This document shows, one piece after another, positions 1 to 18,232 of a DNA stretch of 64,000 nt. The position numbers and the translations under genes were made by a program. The stretch comes from Pagrus major (taxonomy: Eukaryota > Chordata > Actinopteri > Spariformes > Sparidae), in contig NC_133234.1 of the NCBI RefSeq assembly GCF_040436345.1, forward strand, positions 9,858,446 through 9,922,445, in the 5' to 3' direction. Under the pieces are notes generated by a model. It made no database searches. It was not told where the DNA came from and saw nothing but the letters and a program-made list of their open reading frames with translations. The number at the start of each line of letters is the position of its first letter. Within the stretch, counting starts at the first letter, position 1.

Positions 1-222
1 GACAGTGAACTGGCATGTACGGCATCTCATTACCAAAGTATTGTCTGACGTCAGACAGAAGGCAGTGACGAATTTCTAGTGTGTGTGGGTGGAGTAGAGA
101 AGAGGTGAACTCAGAGTGAGAAATGGAGAATTTATTAACTCAGCTGATGTAACAAGAATCACTGCCAGCAGTGCAGCTGCTTTGAGATCAGTGTTGTGAC
201 ACAACACTGCAACACGCACGCG

Positions 223-260
<38 letters not shown>
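223..260. repeat. (CA)n microsatellite
   Basis: About 19 uninterrupted CA dinucleotides lie in the tmem184b intron. The Val/Cys-rich open frames across it are artefacts of the repeat. Confidence 0.95.
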
Positions 261-262
<2 letters not shown>

Positions 263-530
263 TGGCACACACCCAGGATTTGACACATTTTCACACTTTC
301 ACGGCTAACTGATACTCACCCATGACGCTCACCTTATTTTACCTCACATGCACAGTCACACAACCACATTCCCCCCTGAGAGTGTGTGTGTGTTAACAGG
401 ATTAGCCTGGCTGTGTTTTTTATGAGCTTCTTGGTCGTCATCACCCTCTCACTGAAGCTGCACAGAGGAGAGATAATCCACTGGTCACAAGAGACAGTCA
501 GGTGAACATCAGTTTCACAGGGAGAGGGGC

Positions 531-572
531 GCGCGCGCGTGTGCGTGTGCGTGCGTGTGTGCGTGTGTGCGT

Positions 573-611
<39 letters not shown>
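531..611. repeat. (GC)n/(GT)n compound microsatellite
   Basis: A run of GC dinucleotides passes into imperfect GTGC and then pure GT repeats, ending in GAGAGA. The alternating purine-pyrimidine character could adopt Z-DNA, but there is no gene context to suggest a function. Confidence 0.95.
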
Positions 612-618
<7 letters not shown>

Positions 619-1154
619 AATTGACTACGTGTTAGTGTTGCAAATGATGTTGAATGTTGCAAATTTCCCGTTTTTACCTTTTTTTTTTAATTACATGATT
701 GGTTTGAATTCACTTTTTGTCACATATTAAATATGAAATGTTTTAACAGTGAATCAGGTGATGGTGTTTAAACTGATTTCAGACTTTGAGGTCATACCTC
801 AGTACAGTTTCTGGAACTTCCAAAACAAGTGTGACAGGAAGTGATGTGTTGACAGCTTGGGGGTCTGTGGGCGACTGAATGCTTCATTCTGCTCTGTTCA
901 TTTTAGTGTTTGGTATTAGAGTTGAAACAGTTTGCCCACATGTTTTTCTAGTTGTCATTTGTAGCTGCTGTTGTGCAAAGTTTCAAACTGTGCTTGAGTA
1001 TTTCAAGTATAACGCATTCTGTTTAATCGGTGTTCACATGGCTACTTAAAGTGTTAATTTGTTTGTTTCGGCAGGAAAAGCACAGGTGTGAATAATGAAG
1101 TTAACAATGACTGAACTCCATTTAGCATCCTCAGTTTCAGTGTCCTGGTGTTGT

Positions 1155-1210
1155 GCATGCTGTCTCAATGTCATGCTGTCATGCATGCTGCCTCAATGTC
1201 ATGCTGTCAT
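1155..1210. repeat. Two tandem copies of a 28-bp unit
   Basis: The unit beginning GCATGCTGTCTCAATG is repeated head to tail at 1155 and 1183 with a single T/C difference. It looks like a recent replication-slippage duplication in the intron. Confidence 0.85.
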
Positions 1211-1421
1211 GGCCTGAATAAAGCAGTCATGGTCAATGTTATTAGTTAAAGAGAGAACAATAAATAGAAAACAAATAATAAAAGTTCTTTGAAAATAATA
1301 TTTCCTTATGCATACTTCATTTTTAATATGAAGTGACTACATAATTCCAAAGTCTAGCCAAATAGAACCGTCTTAAACATCTTTTATGGCCTGTGCAGAG
1401 CTACCATGATTATTACAATGA

Positions 1422-6076
<4,655 letters not shown>

Positions 6077-8935
6077 AGCAGGAAACGCTTCCAGCTGAAT
6101 CAGATTCAGACTGTTTTAATGGAGGAGTCTTCCTCCTGTTTTTGAGACTGATGTTGAATAAGAGGAAACATTTCCCAGGCGTCTTATTTAAGCCTTTTTG
6201 GTGTTAAAACCACAAAATGAAAAGGGTTGTGTCTGTTTTTGGAAAGTCTGTGAGTCACATTTGTTCAAACTGAGTCATACTTGACTTTTGGAACACAAGT
6301 TTTCCAACTTGGTGAAAAGCTTCATTTCTCATTTCAGCTCAGTCATGTTTCCTTGGCTCCAGTGCGTTTGTCAGTGAACCTGTTCTAATGGATGTTGTTA
6401 TTTTGTTCTGGTTCTGGATTGGTTTGCATTTTCAATGTCTTGTTGTTTTCAGAACGCCATTGGCTGTGTTTATCAAGATTTCCCCAGTCATAAAAACCCT
6501 TAAGTTGAATTTGAATCTTTATTTTTCATGACTGGAAATTGTAATATCCTTTAAAAGTTCTGAACTTTTCATTTGTAAACTTAAAACTAATATTTAGAGC
6601 TTGGAATTGAATTTGCAAGTACATTTATCTGCTTCAAACGGAAGCTGTTTTCAGTATCGTCGCAGTAATAAAATGTGTTACAGAGTTATGGAAGATATAT
6701 GTGCAGATCAACTGTAAGTGAACTCGGGGGACCCTGGTGTGTTGTGGGATTTTAAGGGAGATCCCTCACTGCAGTGTGGGTGTCAGATTTAAAAGGGAAG
6801 CCAAACCAAAAACATGAGTTCAAGTCAGTCATATGGATCAATGTTGTTATTAATATTACAGATGAGAGCGTGGCAGAGCAGATTATACATTATACAGGAC
6901 GTCTGCTCCAGGAGTGAGGGGTAGCAGAGCTGCCCAGGATTACACTGGTGTAATTTGGGCGTTATTTGAAAGGATGGGATTAAAGCTCGAGCTGGTAGAC
7001 CTCTGCAGACCACAATGTAGGTTAACTGGATTGAGGGAAAAGCAGAAGAGGAATATAGGTTAAAGCTAACTTTAGATGCCTGTTCTCAGTAGGGGAGCTC
7101 TATCATAGGAATTAAACCTTTCTGCAGTTAAAGCCAGAGAGTTAAAGTCAAACTGAAATTCAAATCCAGTCACTGTTTGTGCAAGGAAACAATTGAGCTA
7201 TTGTGCAGAATTTTCTGTTTTACTGAAGAGAATAAACACATTTTAAGGCGTATTTGTGGAAACTGCCATTTTGGCTTCCTTTTGGGTGGGCGTTTCCCTT
7301 GGCAACAGGCAACTGACATCTGAGAGACTTAAGTTTTTATTCCAACTCTATCACACACACACACAACATCGGTTATTAATAGATCAATTAATGAAACTTT
7401 TCTTTTTGATAACAAGTTTTGAGCAAACAAGTGCACATGTTATGAAAAGAGTTAAAGATATATAGATCTACTGATGTCTCTGAAGTTTAATTTCAGTTCG
7501 ACCTGTTTTGAGTTGAGTTTTTCAACCCATCTTCACACCGTGATGTTCCTGATTGGCTCCAACTTAAGAATAACTAATATCCGTCCAAACCAAGTGAGAT
7601 TTTTGCATTATCCCTGACACACCCACTGTTATGACTTCTTTGTCAGGTTTCAGAAAGCTATTGTCAGTTTTTTTTCTTGTATGGACTGAAGTTTAACTAC
7701 ATGCTAAACGGTTATTAACCTGACATATGGTATATTTGAAAGCTAAAAAAACCATCACAAACTGAATATTAGCACAGTGATATGGGAAAACATTCATTTT
7801 ATGTATTTACAATATGTTAGACACTCAATATTCTCTCAGTTAAAAATAACATATGCTGCGTAAACTTGTCATGGTTGCGTTTCTTTGACTTAACTGCTCT
7901 TCTGTTCTTCCAGGCAGTCTTTTTCTGGCCGAGGGTTATTTTGTCCACATAATTGAAGTTCTTGAGTCACCCCCAATGAGTCATGCTGAGTCTGCCGATG
8001 TGTTTACTGTAACTACTTTCACTGCTCTGCTGTAGCTCTGTACAAACACCAGGGGGCTGTGTGGAGAGGACACATTCAGTCTTATCTACACGCAGACAGG
8101 CAGTTATCACACACTTATAGCTTGGTACACTTGTAACAGAAAAAAGGCTTTGTCTGAGCGCCAGTCTCTGTGTGCGTCTGTGTTGTTTCTTTGGAAAATA
8201 GATGCAAGCCCCAGCCTCAGACAGTGGTCACGGCGTGGTTCATAGTAGAGAAGCCTTGTCTGTCCACAGGAGCAGTGGTTTATTTTTGGGCATTACTGAG
8301 AGTTGTCTGGCTTATTGCTTTGCTACTTTTTCAGTGGATCTAAACTGGATTATTTTGACCATGACTGAGCTTCATCCAGCTTCAAATTGAACCATGTACT
8401 CCTTTTTAAAGGCACTGGCCAGTTCATTATGTTATATTTTTCAACGTTTTCAACGTTGAACCGTGAATAAACACACCAATAATGAAAAAAAAATCATCTG
8501 AATTTTTTTTTATCCTTTTATAATTTACAATTTAAAAGATGGTGTGTCAGTCGTATCACACTTTGAATGCCATAATTCATTTTCAAACTGAAGACACTAT
8601 CATCCTCCTTCTCTACGTCTTTGTTATTTGGTGACGTGTGAAACAGGTTTTTGTGAGATATAAATGAATATAGCTGAGAGGAAATGCCGTAGACTCATGT
8701 TGTGATTAAAGTCTACAGGAGGAGCTGTAGCCATGTATGTTGAAATAGTCATAAATGCTGTAAAGGAGGAGCACAGGAGAAAAAAAAGGCCTAGTTTTCT
8801 ATTTTTTAATTCATGACTGTCTTTTTTTTATTTCAGTGATGTTTTTGTTTTCAATTCTTTGTATATTATAAAGCTGCTCATGATGCTACTATTTCATGTC
8901 AAGTGAATCTGAAGAAATAAAAGATATTTAGTCTG
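6077..8935 (+). other. tmem184b: tmem184b 3' untranslated region
   Basis: About 2.85 kb of non-coding sequence follows the tmem184b stop. AATAAA hexamers occur near 8464 and at 8915-8920 (in 'gaagaaataaaagat'). The latter is the best candidate for the distal polyadenylation signal because the sequence beyond changes character and converges on maff. A long 3' UTR is normal for this gene. No separate coding gene is visible inside. Confidence 0.6.
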
Positions 8936-9599
8936 ATATTTGAGTTGACTGCTTTGTTTTGGTAAAGCCACAGTAGGTAAAAGTTTGAAAAATTACCTTG
9001 AGATATGCTTCAAGACATATACAAACACTATGTTCAATAACAAGTTGTACGTTTGTAAGAAAGTTCTATTAACTGGTTAAAAATTCTTAAAATTGCATCT
9101 TCTTCTCCCTCATTGAGAAATCCAGTTACGTAATTCATTGCAAACCTGTGCGACCATTAATCCCAAATATGCTGATCCTCTACTGCTGTCAAAATTAATG
9201 TTACAAAACGTAGCGTTGCATTAAACATTATCTTAACACACGTATGTCATCCATGTACTGTCCAATAAACACTGACCACAGCTAAAATGGCCCAGACGGA
9301 TTTACCTCCGTTGAGGTAAACATCATCAGTGTGCTGGTGTATGAGTCAGCATCTTTATTATTGTATGTTATGTGTATCTTAACATGACTTAGAAATCGTT
9401 TGTCTAAAATATGTCACAATATTAAGAGAAATAGCGCACAGTAAAGTGACTAATGGTCTCACTTCATGTCATCCTTGGTTTATATTTAAACTTGACTTCA
9501 TCTTATCTGATCTGCAGAGATAAACTTGTGCAACACATCCTGTAGATCCACTTCCTTTCTGTGTGCGTCGACCACAAACACACCATTTTATGTACAATA

Positions 9600-12046
9600 T
9601 GTACAACATTTATTATAATTAATATATAAAATAGACAATGTACTTAAATTTTCACAATAGAAAAAATACAAGTAATAAATACAAAAACCATTTTTGTTTT
9701 GCAGGTATTACAAAACATCCAGCACAGTTTGACAGATGTGACACGTTAAAATATTGAGAATAAATGCTTTTTGCCACAGATATTCATATAGCTAAATATA
9801 TATGCCTCATATCTTTAAGGAGTTATTTGTCAACACAGTCTAATGCGTTACAATGCCTGCTTATAAATGATATTGCTAGCACTATTCAGTGGCCTCGACT
9901 CCATGAAGTCCAAGCCTGTCTGAGCACGTCTGGACTGAAACAGGCCTGTGACTGATGGAGGTTTTCAAGTGAATCAAAGCACCACCCCTTTCCATCTTCT
10001 TTCCCCGTCCGCCTTGCCTTACTTTCTTTCTCCATCCTCTGACAACTCCTCAACCTTCTTATCTCCTCCTCATCTCCATCTTTCTTTTCCTTGTTCTCCT
10101 CACTTGTCTTTAACATCCCATGGATCTGCCCAACCCGCCAATTCAGAAGTGACCTCAATTTTTCACACAAATAACATACAAATCAGCATAGAAAAATAAT
10201 ATCCCTCCAAGAATCCACTATGACAAGCCAGTACAAACATTGCAAAAACACACACACAAAAAAAAATCATCATACAGCAATATGGCCATTGGCTTTGAGC
10301 ATATTTCTACATAGCTAATAATTAACATTTTGTAAAGTAATCATCGTTGCCACACAACACAATAATTAGACGTGAGAATATCCCCGGACTAGTCATAAGT
10401 AAGTACTTCTGAAAACATATAGAACATCACAGCACTCGTTAGCTTGTCTTTTCATAATATCTACCTTTAAATACAAATAAAATATAGAATATATCTCTGA
10501 TAAATGTCACTCAACATTTTCGTCTCTCAACGGCACGTACAAACAATACAAATAAGAAACACAGAACGGGAATGTATGCAGGAGGATTTGCATCGACTTG
10601 AACGTAATTCCTACCAGATGCCACTGCGCTTTTACACGTTTTTTCAGCAAAACGACCAACATCTGCTGCTGGGAGTCTACCAAGATATGAAAAAACGAAG
10701 CCACAGCAGACTGTAGCAAAGTCACTGCGCGGTAGGGATTGTGAAATGAGTGATGAGGGATTATAGCTCAGAGAATAGGAGAAACCTAAACAAAGAAATG
10801 TGCTGTCGTGAGCAGTCGAGACGGAGCGATTACAGTCTGTTTTGAAGCTTTTTCCCTCTTAGGTTTGTGTTCTTGTAACTCCAACATACACTGAAGGCAC
10901 TGCATTGATGTGAAAAATGTGTACACAAAGCAGTACAAAACTACTTTTCGCCTCATGTGGAGGGGTGGAATAGGCAGGGAGGGAGTGGTGAATCAAAGAC
11001 ATTTCGCTGAGTGGTGAGCTTGAATGCAGCAACCTTTTTCTGGACTGTGTGACCTTTTTTGCTCCCAAAATCGTCACGACCCAAGCAAAGCTGTTAAGTG
11101 AATGTGAGCGATCCAGACGGATCTTATTGAAATTATCCTTTTTGAAAACTATTAAACCTGCAAAAAATGTGACTGTATTAGCTTCTCCCATGACTGCGCC
11201 CTGCATATCAAGTGACGCCGAGGTTGAGAAACTTCATTAATGACTAACAGAAGTGACTCATACTTTGGGACACCTTCCTGCACAGTAGCAGAGACACATG
11301 TGCCAGGGTTGGTATAAAAAACAGCTAAAAACTGCGGACACTGTAGAGCTGGAAGAAGCTACGCACACGTTTGCTCCACCCTGTTGGTCAGGTGCCATAC
11401 ACTGAAGCAGAGAGAAGCCTTTCTGGAGCACAGAGGAGTGAGGGTGTACAGTAACTCTCGGTTGGTCTTGCTTCAGTCAGAGTCCAGGTAGTCAATGTCT
11501 ACGTGTGTGAGGGATCTTGTGCATTGTATTTGTGTGTTTGTTTGTGTGTGTGTGTGTGTGTGTGAGTGTGAGAGAGACGACTAAGCGCATCAGTGCTCTG
11601 ACACGCTGTTCACATTAAACCTGCTGCATCTGACGGCTTCTAAACAAACTTATTTTGCTAAATTTCAGTCAAATAAACTGCAGTGTCATAAAAGAGCATT
11701 AAGTGGAGGACACCTCCACCCGTCCTATACTGTTTTTAAACTGTTCCGAGCCATTGCTTTGGAAAACTAAGCGTAGCAGTTGTGTGTTCAGTGATGTTAC
11801 ACACCACTAGGTCAACACTGTGTCACACAGGAGTGACTGACTCCTGCACATAGAATCCAGCAGAATTTGGAAATGCGAACGAGGTGTAACTCAAACAAGT
11901 TTTTAGTATTTTCCTACTATTATTGTTTTCCTGTTCTCAACATTTGTGTATAGTCAATGTATGCATGTGAGTGTGTGTGTGTGTGTGTGTATGTGTTTGC
12001 ATTGCAGGTTGTGCGCCCCCCCCCAGTCTGGTTCCAGGAGCTCCTT
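9600..12046 (-). other. maff: maff 3' untranslated region
   Basis: About 2.4 kb downstream (minus strand) of the maff stop has no convincing reading frame. On the minus strand an AATAAA hexamer lies around 9608-9613, a suitable distal poly(A) signal. It is only about 0.7 kb from the end of tmem184b transcripts, so the genes are tail-to-tail. GT microsatellites occur at about 11527-11562 and 11970-11990. The span 8936-9600 between the two 3' ends shows nothing recognisable. Confidence 0.55.
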
Positions 12047-12892
12047 CTAGGACGGCTCGTGTTCTCTCTGTTGCTGAGGCTGTGGTGGACTCTTCACGAT
12101 GGTGATAACTGAGGCGGTGTTGAGGCGCGGGGCCGTAGCCAGTAAGTGGCCCCCTCCGGCCTCCAGGCCCCTGGCGAACCTCTGGAGCGCAGCCAGACGC
12201 GCGCCGAGCCCCTCCAGCTCTTTCCTCATGCCAGCGTTCTCAGCCCCGAGCCTCTCCACCTCCCTCTGGAGCTCCGTCTTCTGCTGCTCTAGAGCTTCGC
12301 GCTGGGAAACCCGTTTGACCCGGCAGCTAGCGGCGTAGCCCCGGTTCTTCAGGGTGCGGCGGCGCTGCTTCAGCTTCTGGATCTCCTCGCGGGACAGGCC
12401 GCGCAGGTGGAGGTTCAGCTCTCGTACTGAGAGGGACATGAGCTCGCTGTCTGACAGGATGGGCACGTTCTCGCCGCACTCCTGTTTGACCTGAAGAGGA
12501 AGGAAGAGAAGAAAAAAGGCATTAAAAAATTGATCGATAGGGAGGAAAGTAAAACTTCTTTTCACCTAGAGCGACACAATCAGTCAATTAATTGATTAGT
12601 CGATTGAAAAATTAATTGATAACTATTTTGACAACAGTTTCAGTCATTTTTCAAGCTAATATGTCAAATATATGTATGGTAAATGAAGAGTCTTTAGATT
12701 TTGGACTGTTGGTTGAACAAAAGAAGGAATGTGACATTAATCGTGAAAATAATTGGCAAATTAATTGACAATGAAAGTTATTGTTAGTTGCCGTCCTGAT
12801 TTTCAACACTGACGTTTTCCCTCCTGTGAAAACTGAGTTTCCTTTGTGGCTGTGTTTACCTTCAGGGCTTTGCTGCTTCTCTCTGTCGTCAT
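12047..12892 (-). CDS. maff: Small Maf bZIP transcription factor MafF
   Basis: Small Maf proteins lack a transactivation domain. They bind MARE/ARE DNA as homodimers (repressing) or with NRF2/BACH/NF-E2 (stress and haem responses). Two coding exons on the minus strand: 12892-12860 ([11 protein letters not shown]) and 12490-12047, 158 residues in all against 164 for human MAFF. The extended homology region ([20 protein letters not shown]) is followed by the basic region with the family-defining [21 protein letters not shown] leucine-zipper heptad series runs to about residue 115 and the tail contains [10 protein letters not shown], as in mammalian MAFF. MAFG and MAFK have different tails, and adjacency to tmem184b matches human 22q13. 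The intron between the coding exons holds a dispersed repeat; a non-coding first exon probably lies near 16618-16690. Confidence 0.93.
12565..12800. repeat. Dispersed MITE-like repeat ('aatcgattagt' family) in maff intron
   Basis: The segment shows 'cagtcaattaattgattagtcgattg' at one end and 'gttattgttagttgccgtcctgatt' at the other. Motifs and layout match the copies at about 2105-2398 and 38070-38395. The ends resemble the abundant teleost repeat whose terminus reads 'gcaactaacgattattttc'. I have not assigned a superfamily. Confidence 0.6.
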
Positions 12893-14120
12893 GATCCGAC
12901 TGTCTTCGGTTTTTTTCCCCCTCCCAAACACCAGTCAACACAGATACAACACACTGCAAGAACAGAAACAGGACACAAACAAAAAAAGGTAATGTTATCA
13001 CATGTGACTCAAGCTATCATGCTGTTTTGGTCGGCGTCTGGCTTGACATTTACCATCCGCTCACAAGACAGCCAGTCATGCGCGATACAGAAAAGGAGAA
13101 CCCACAGATTTTTCATGCTTCTCCAAACGCGCTCTCTCATTAAATTCTGTGGTTCGATATGAAAGGAAGAGGAGGTTTTGAAAGCAACGTGCCTTTCTCT
13201 GTTAGCTGGAATGGTGAGGAGGAAGTTATCATGTGTCTGCCCTTTGGTTGCTCAAAGCAGGTGTCCTAACCAATTCCCTCAACACTTCCTCTTGTCAACA
13301 CCACACCAACGGTTCAAAACCCTCATTGTGAAAAAGTCTGAAGAAGAGAAAACTATTTTTATGAAGTGATATTTCAGTGAAAGAGACACAATAACCTCCA
13401 CAATAAAACAGTTATTATTTTTGACATGAAACCTACAATAAAACTCATTTTTCCTCAATTGCTCATTTCTGACATTAAATCAAAAATAGCAGACTAAAAC
13501 ACTGGCTCATTTTAAAACACCCTTAAATTGCTGCTTCCAGTAACAAGCGGTAATAACAGCGGCAGGAGTGTTTGTTTAAGTCTGGGCTGCCTTCACACTA
13601 CTGTATTAGGAAATTCTCCCATTCTTCTTGCTAAGCACTTCACAGACTGCGTGGGGACTTCCTACACTCCTCTTAAGGTCAGCTCACTAATGTCATTCTG
13701 TGGGATTAAAGTCCAACATCTCAGTGGGACAACTTGAATTTTGCTTCGTCACTTCTTGGTTGATAAGGCCGATCGTGCTGATGAAACGACTCTGCATTTA
13801 AACTTGAGGCCATTTTAGCTGTATTACATTTCACCTCCCTCCTGACCAGAGCAGCCAGGAGAGAAACCACCACGCAGCACGCTGATGATGAGGAGCCACA
13901 CTGTGCTGACTGTACAGCAAAAAATACCTCTTGACATTAATGTTTACTTGAGACTGGCAAGTTCTACCTTGACATCATCAAACCACCGGGTGTTTTCCCC
14001 ACGCAGCTTTTATAGAGTGAATGTTCTCACTTTCATATTTATTGCAACATTGGAATTTTCTTTCAGAACAATGCACTTTCACTTATATTCTTTCTATTAA
14101 AGAAGAACATGAAAAAAATG

Positions 14121-14884
14121 TTAAAGGGACAGTTCAACCAAAAATCAAAAATATATATTTACCCTCTTACCTGTAGTGCTATTTATGTATCTAGATTGTT
14201 TTGGTGTGAATCGCCGAGTTCTGGAGATATCAGCCATAGAGACGCCTGCTGCTTTCTAATATAACTAGATGGCGCGAGGCTTGTGGTGTTCAAAGCTCCA
14301 AAAATGTGTTTTTTTAAAAGCTCAACAGCATGTCTCTTCCCAAAAATCCTGACCATGTACTCCACAGACCTTGTTTTGAGCAGTTTGATGTCGGAACTAT
14401 TTTCTTTCTACCGAACTACATGCGCAGAAGGAAGCGTGCATCTACTCATGGACATGAGGCTCCTACTTGTGACAGCGGCTGATGTAAACATTAATGCCAC
14501 CCTCCTTGGCTGGGCTGTTATGTTAGCTAGCCTCTCCTCTATGATTTGATGCACATTTCCTTCTGTGCTGTGACACGGTTGGCAGGTGCGGTTTGGTAGA
14601 AAGAAAACAGATCCAACATGAAACTGCTCACAACAAGGTCTGGATTATCTTGAGTAACCGGGTCATGATCTCTGGGGAAAAAAACAACTTTGCTGTTGAG
14701 TTTTTAACATGTATTTTTTGGGCGCCTTGAGCGTCACAACTGTCATCTGGTTCCATTATATTCAAGAGAAGGCAGACATCTCTAAGGCAGTTATCTCCAA
14801 AACTAACACCAAAACAATGTAGATGGAGAAATAGTGCTACAACTAAGAGGAAAAATATGTGGTTTTGATGAGGGGTGAACTGAC
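14121..14884. mobile_element. 760-bp fold-back/MITE-like element in maff intron 1
   Basis: The termini are imperfect inverted repeats: TTAAAGGGACAGTTCAACC at the left, and a right end that reads in reverse complement as GCGTCAGTTCACCCCTCATC. The inverted similarity continues inward for about 100 bp: 'gtagtgctatttatgtatctagattgttttggtgt' at 14175-14209 pairs with sequence at about 14804-14843. The interior has no transposase. This is a familiar type of non-autonomous teleost DNA transposon; the superfamily is not certain. Confidence 0.7.
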
Positions 14885-16611
14885 GCAAAGTTGCATGCCG
14901 ACAAAATACAATCCAGAGGCTGCTGTTGACCTTTAAGCTGATTCACTGATGAGCTAAACTCCTTGCACTTTCATTTTTCTTTCAGTCAGACTGACGTAGA
15001 AGAGATCAAGCTGTAGCTGATTTTTTCCAACTCTTTCCTCTGGTTAATCTATCAATAACAAATTATTAAGAGAGCATGCTCTCTAACAGCAGTATGTGGC
15101 AGAGCCTTTGGGATAGTCGGCTGTTCTTGATTTCTTGAATTTTAAGAAATCTTAAAGTTGGACTGACATAATGTGAATCATTTAATATAATTTCAAGTTA
15201 CATTAAGTTGCTTTTCTATTGATCTACTGATTTTTGTTACAGTGCGGGTGTAGTTATAAATGGGTATTACACTTCTATACATGAGGTGTTTATATTTCAG
15301 TTTTACTATCATTTTGTTAGCTTGTTTGTCCTAAATTTGCTTGCTAAATGAAAAATAACTAAAGCTTTCTTTGATGGCCTTTTCTTCCAGGACTCAAAAC
15401 TGTCAAATCCAAAAAAGAGCAGACATTTGTGTCGACAGGAGTAGCTTCCTGGATGTAAACAGAAGACTTGATTTGTGCCCTCTTCAGCAACATTTCAGAA
15501 AACAAACAGGCTAACCATGCAGCCGGGTAGGAAGAGGGAACATACGAGCCGAGGGCCTCTTGAGTTCAAGCTAAAGAAAGAAAATGTTCTAGGAAACATT
15601 CCTTCATAACAGTAGAATAGGCTTAAACGTCACATGTAGGCCTACAACTCGTGTACAGGAGGTGTTGCTCCACATCAGCTAAATAAAGCACATGGTAAAA
15701 TGGTCTGTAGTTTGCTGACATAAACTGCATTTCCCGAAATGCGTGGGAAGTCGAGGTTGCAGCAACAGTGGCTGTCCAACCAGCCGGTGGACTCCGGCTG
15801 TAAACCATGAGACCGCCGCCGTTTCGTAAAGTCAGGGTGATTCAGCAATAAACCTCTGCTCAGCTCTGCTAAGACTGCCAGACCGTCCAAACCCAGGGAA
15901 AACAGCTGCGACCACGTCTTTATGTACTGGTCCAAACAGCACAGGGTATCGACGTTTGTACTTAACTATAAATATCACTTTAGAGGACACGGTACTTCTT
16001 GAATAACGCTACCACGGTGAAACGCAACAAGTGAACGCAGCACTGCCAAACGCAAGCTACAACTAATGAAACGGGTTTATATATACGCACTACTATCTAT
16101 TTTTTGTGGTTTTAAGCGACTAAATAATACACAGCCAAGACAGGCCACTAATGGAAACGGTATTTATCCATCTAGCTCCATCCAGAATCCTTATAGGGAG
16201 AGGAGCTGGTCAGCTAGGGGTAAAGGCGCTGCTGCTATAGTAAACAGCCATCACGAGTGCCCTCGACATCCATTTTAGCAGGGCTTTAAATAATCTATTC
16301 AAAATATTTCAAACCATACTTTTACACAAGGAAGTGAGAAGCGTCTCTGGCTGCCATGTTTTGCGAGTATAAAGGCACAAATGTGAGAAGAATGGCCAAA
16401 TTATCCGCATCATCTTAAACATGCTAGTAATGTTAACCGTTAGCAGCTAGCATCAACGGTGTCTGACGAGCTAAAGGAGATTAACGCAAACAGCTGCCTT
16501 GTCCTTGGTTGGTTGGCGAGCCCCGGCGGATACAAATCCTTTAGTGTTCGGCTGCTACCAACAAATTCAAGATATATATTTGAACGTTTAATAAAATGTA
16601 AAAAAGATCAT

Positions 16612-16735
16612 TTACCTGCTGGGTCGAAGCGACTCTGGCGACAAAATGTCAGTCCGCCTTTTCCCGGAATTACTCCGCTGCTCTCTGAGGTTGGATTCCT
16701 TCATTCATAAAAAACACAAGCGACAATGACGTCAG
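16612..16735 (-). promoter_or_regulatory. maff: Probable maff promoter and non-coding first exon
   Basis: On the minus strand a perfect CRE (TGACGTCA, 16727-16734) is followed by a TTTTTTATGAATG element. About 60-70 bp further on comes a splice donor, CAGCAG|GTAAAT (boundary about 16617/16618). GC-rich boxes (GGGCGGAGC, CCCCGCCCCCGC) lie at about 16750-16772. This is the layout of a CRE-driven inducible promoter with a short 5' UTR exon, fitting maff as a stress-induced gene. The assignment to maff is inferred from strand and position. The region 15000-16600 is otherwise the maff first intron, without a recognisable gene. Confidence 0.5.
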
Positions 16736-17939
16736 GTCTAAAGAATGAGGGCGGAGCTAACCCCGCCCCCGCGGCGTACTCCGGGAGGATGTAAACAAGG
16801 AATCCCTGCATCCCAGAACTTTTCCATGACCAGCCCCCCTCTGCTATTCCCAGCAACAACAAGTTCTCTGGAAGGAGATTTAAAAACCCCGAGACAGCCA
16901 CCCTTTACTGAGGTTGTTTTCAATTAGGAGCCACATGATTGTAGAGTTAGAAATTCAACAGAATCCAACAATAAATTACAGATACTGGAACTAAAACCCC
17001 GACACCTAAACAAACACTCATAGTTTACAGAATAAGTGCTACATATGCTGACTGAGTTTGTTTATGGCAGAGTCTATTTCACTGATAGAAATTAGACATC
17101 TATGTAAAGGTTTTCCATTCGGTTACTGATAAATGAAAATCCATAGACGAAGCAGGAGAAAAGCCTACATCACAAATAGTCTACTTCTGAATATGCTCAA
17201 TAGATCTACAAATGGCCAATTTCAATTTATCCACAGTTGCAAATTTACATTGAGCATTGTGATTAGGAGCAACATTTGAACTACACTGTACATATTTATT
17301 TATTTATTTTTCCCTTCTTGTTTTAACTTCTCCCAGTTTGGTTTGACTGTTGTGTTCTGCTGCTGGTAGCCTGCCTTTGAACTGACTCCACATTACCCCA
17401 TATGGGAATATTTGTGGTATTATATTTTCTGGCTGTAATCCAGCTCCCTTGAGTTGCAAAAGAGAGGCAAATTTTGGCATGTCAAGCACAAAATGGAGCA
17501 TATAACAGCATAGCTAAAAGGGTTGTTATGTTGCACTTCATTAATGTTAAAACTATATACTAGTGTTTCTGTGGTTTATTGGATAGGTGTTTGACCAATC
17601 TTTCAAAAGTGTTATAACTATGTATAAGCGCTCTTACAGTGTTAATTTACTATTATAACATTATACAGGTGTTTTACCTGTGTTTAATTAGTGATATAAA
17701 TGATACACTGGACTATTGGTACGCTATTGTGATTCATTAGTGCACTTTTCAAGTCACAATTGTAAAAGAAAGCAGTTTTATCTGCAATTTAAATATTCAG
17801 AATCAAAACCTAGGTTAGAAAATGATTTTTAAAAAATCTATCTTCCAATGACGACTTTGTAGGCTCTGGATTTAATAAAAAAACGCACGTAATGTCAGTA
17901 TTTTTAGCCAGTTAATCACATTCTTCTTTTTTTTTTTAC

Positions 17940-18232
17940 ACCACGTGCTGTGAGACAGCCGCAGCGACAGGGGGCGCTGTTTACTTTTTGGTGACGTACA
18001 CACTGACCCCTGCCCTGCTCTCGTCATCCGTCCCTGACAAGCCTCACGTTTTTTCGCTGTGACCTCAGACTGTCGTTAACCGATGCACGCCTCGTAGCCT
18101 TAGCTTTAATGAAAGCTGGAGGGAGCTAACCACAAATAAACTGTCTGTCGGCTTTAGTCTGTTTTCTAGCGACTTGCTCGCAGTACGTAAAGCTTTAACA
18201 ACCCGGCAGAGACTAGCGGGCTGGTAGGAGAC
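17940..18232 (+). promoter_or_regulatory. tomm22: tomm22 promoter region with CTCF-like motif
   Basis: Upstream of the tomm22 start are an E-box CACGTG (17942-17947), a CTCF-core-like GACAGGGGGCGCTG around 17966-17979 and a TGACGTA half-CRE (17992-17998). CpG density rises toward the ATG. Between this and the maff promoter (16736-17940) I see only AT-rich spacer. Confidence 0.45.
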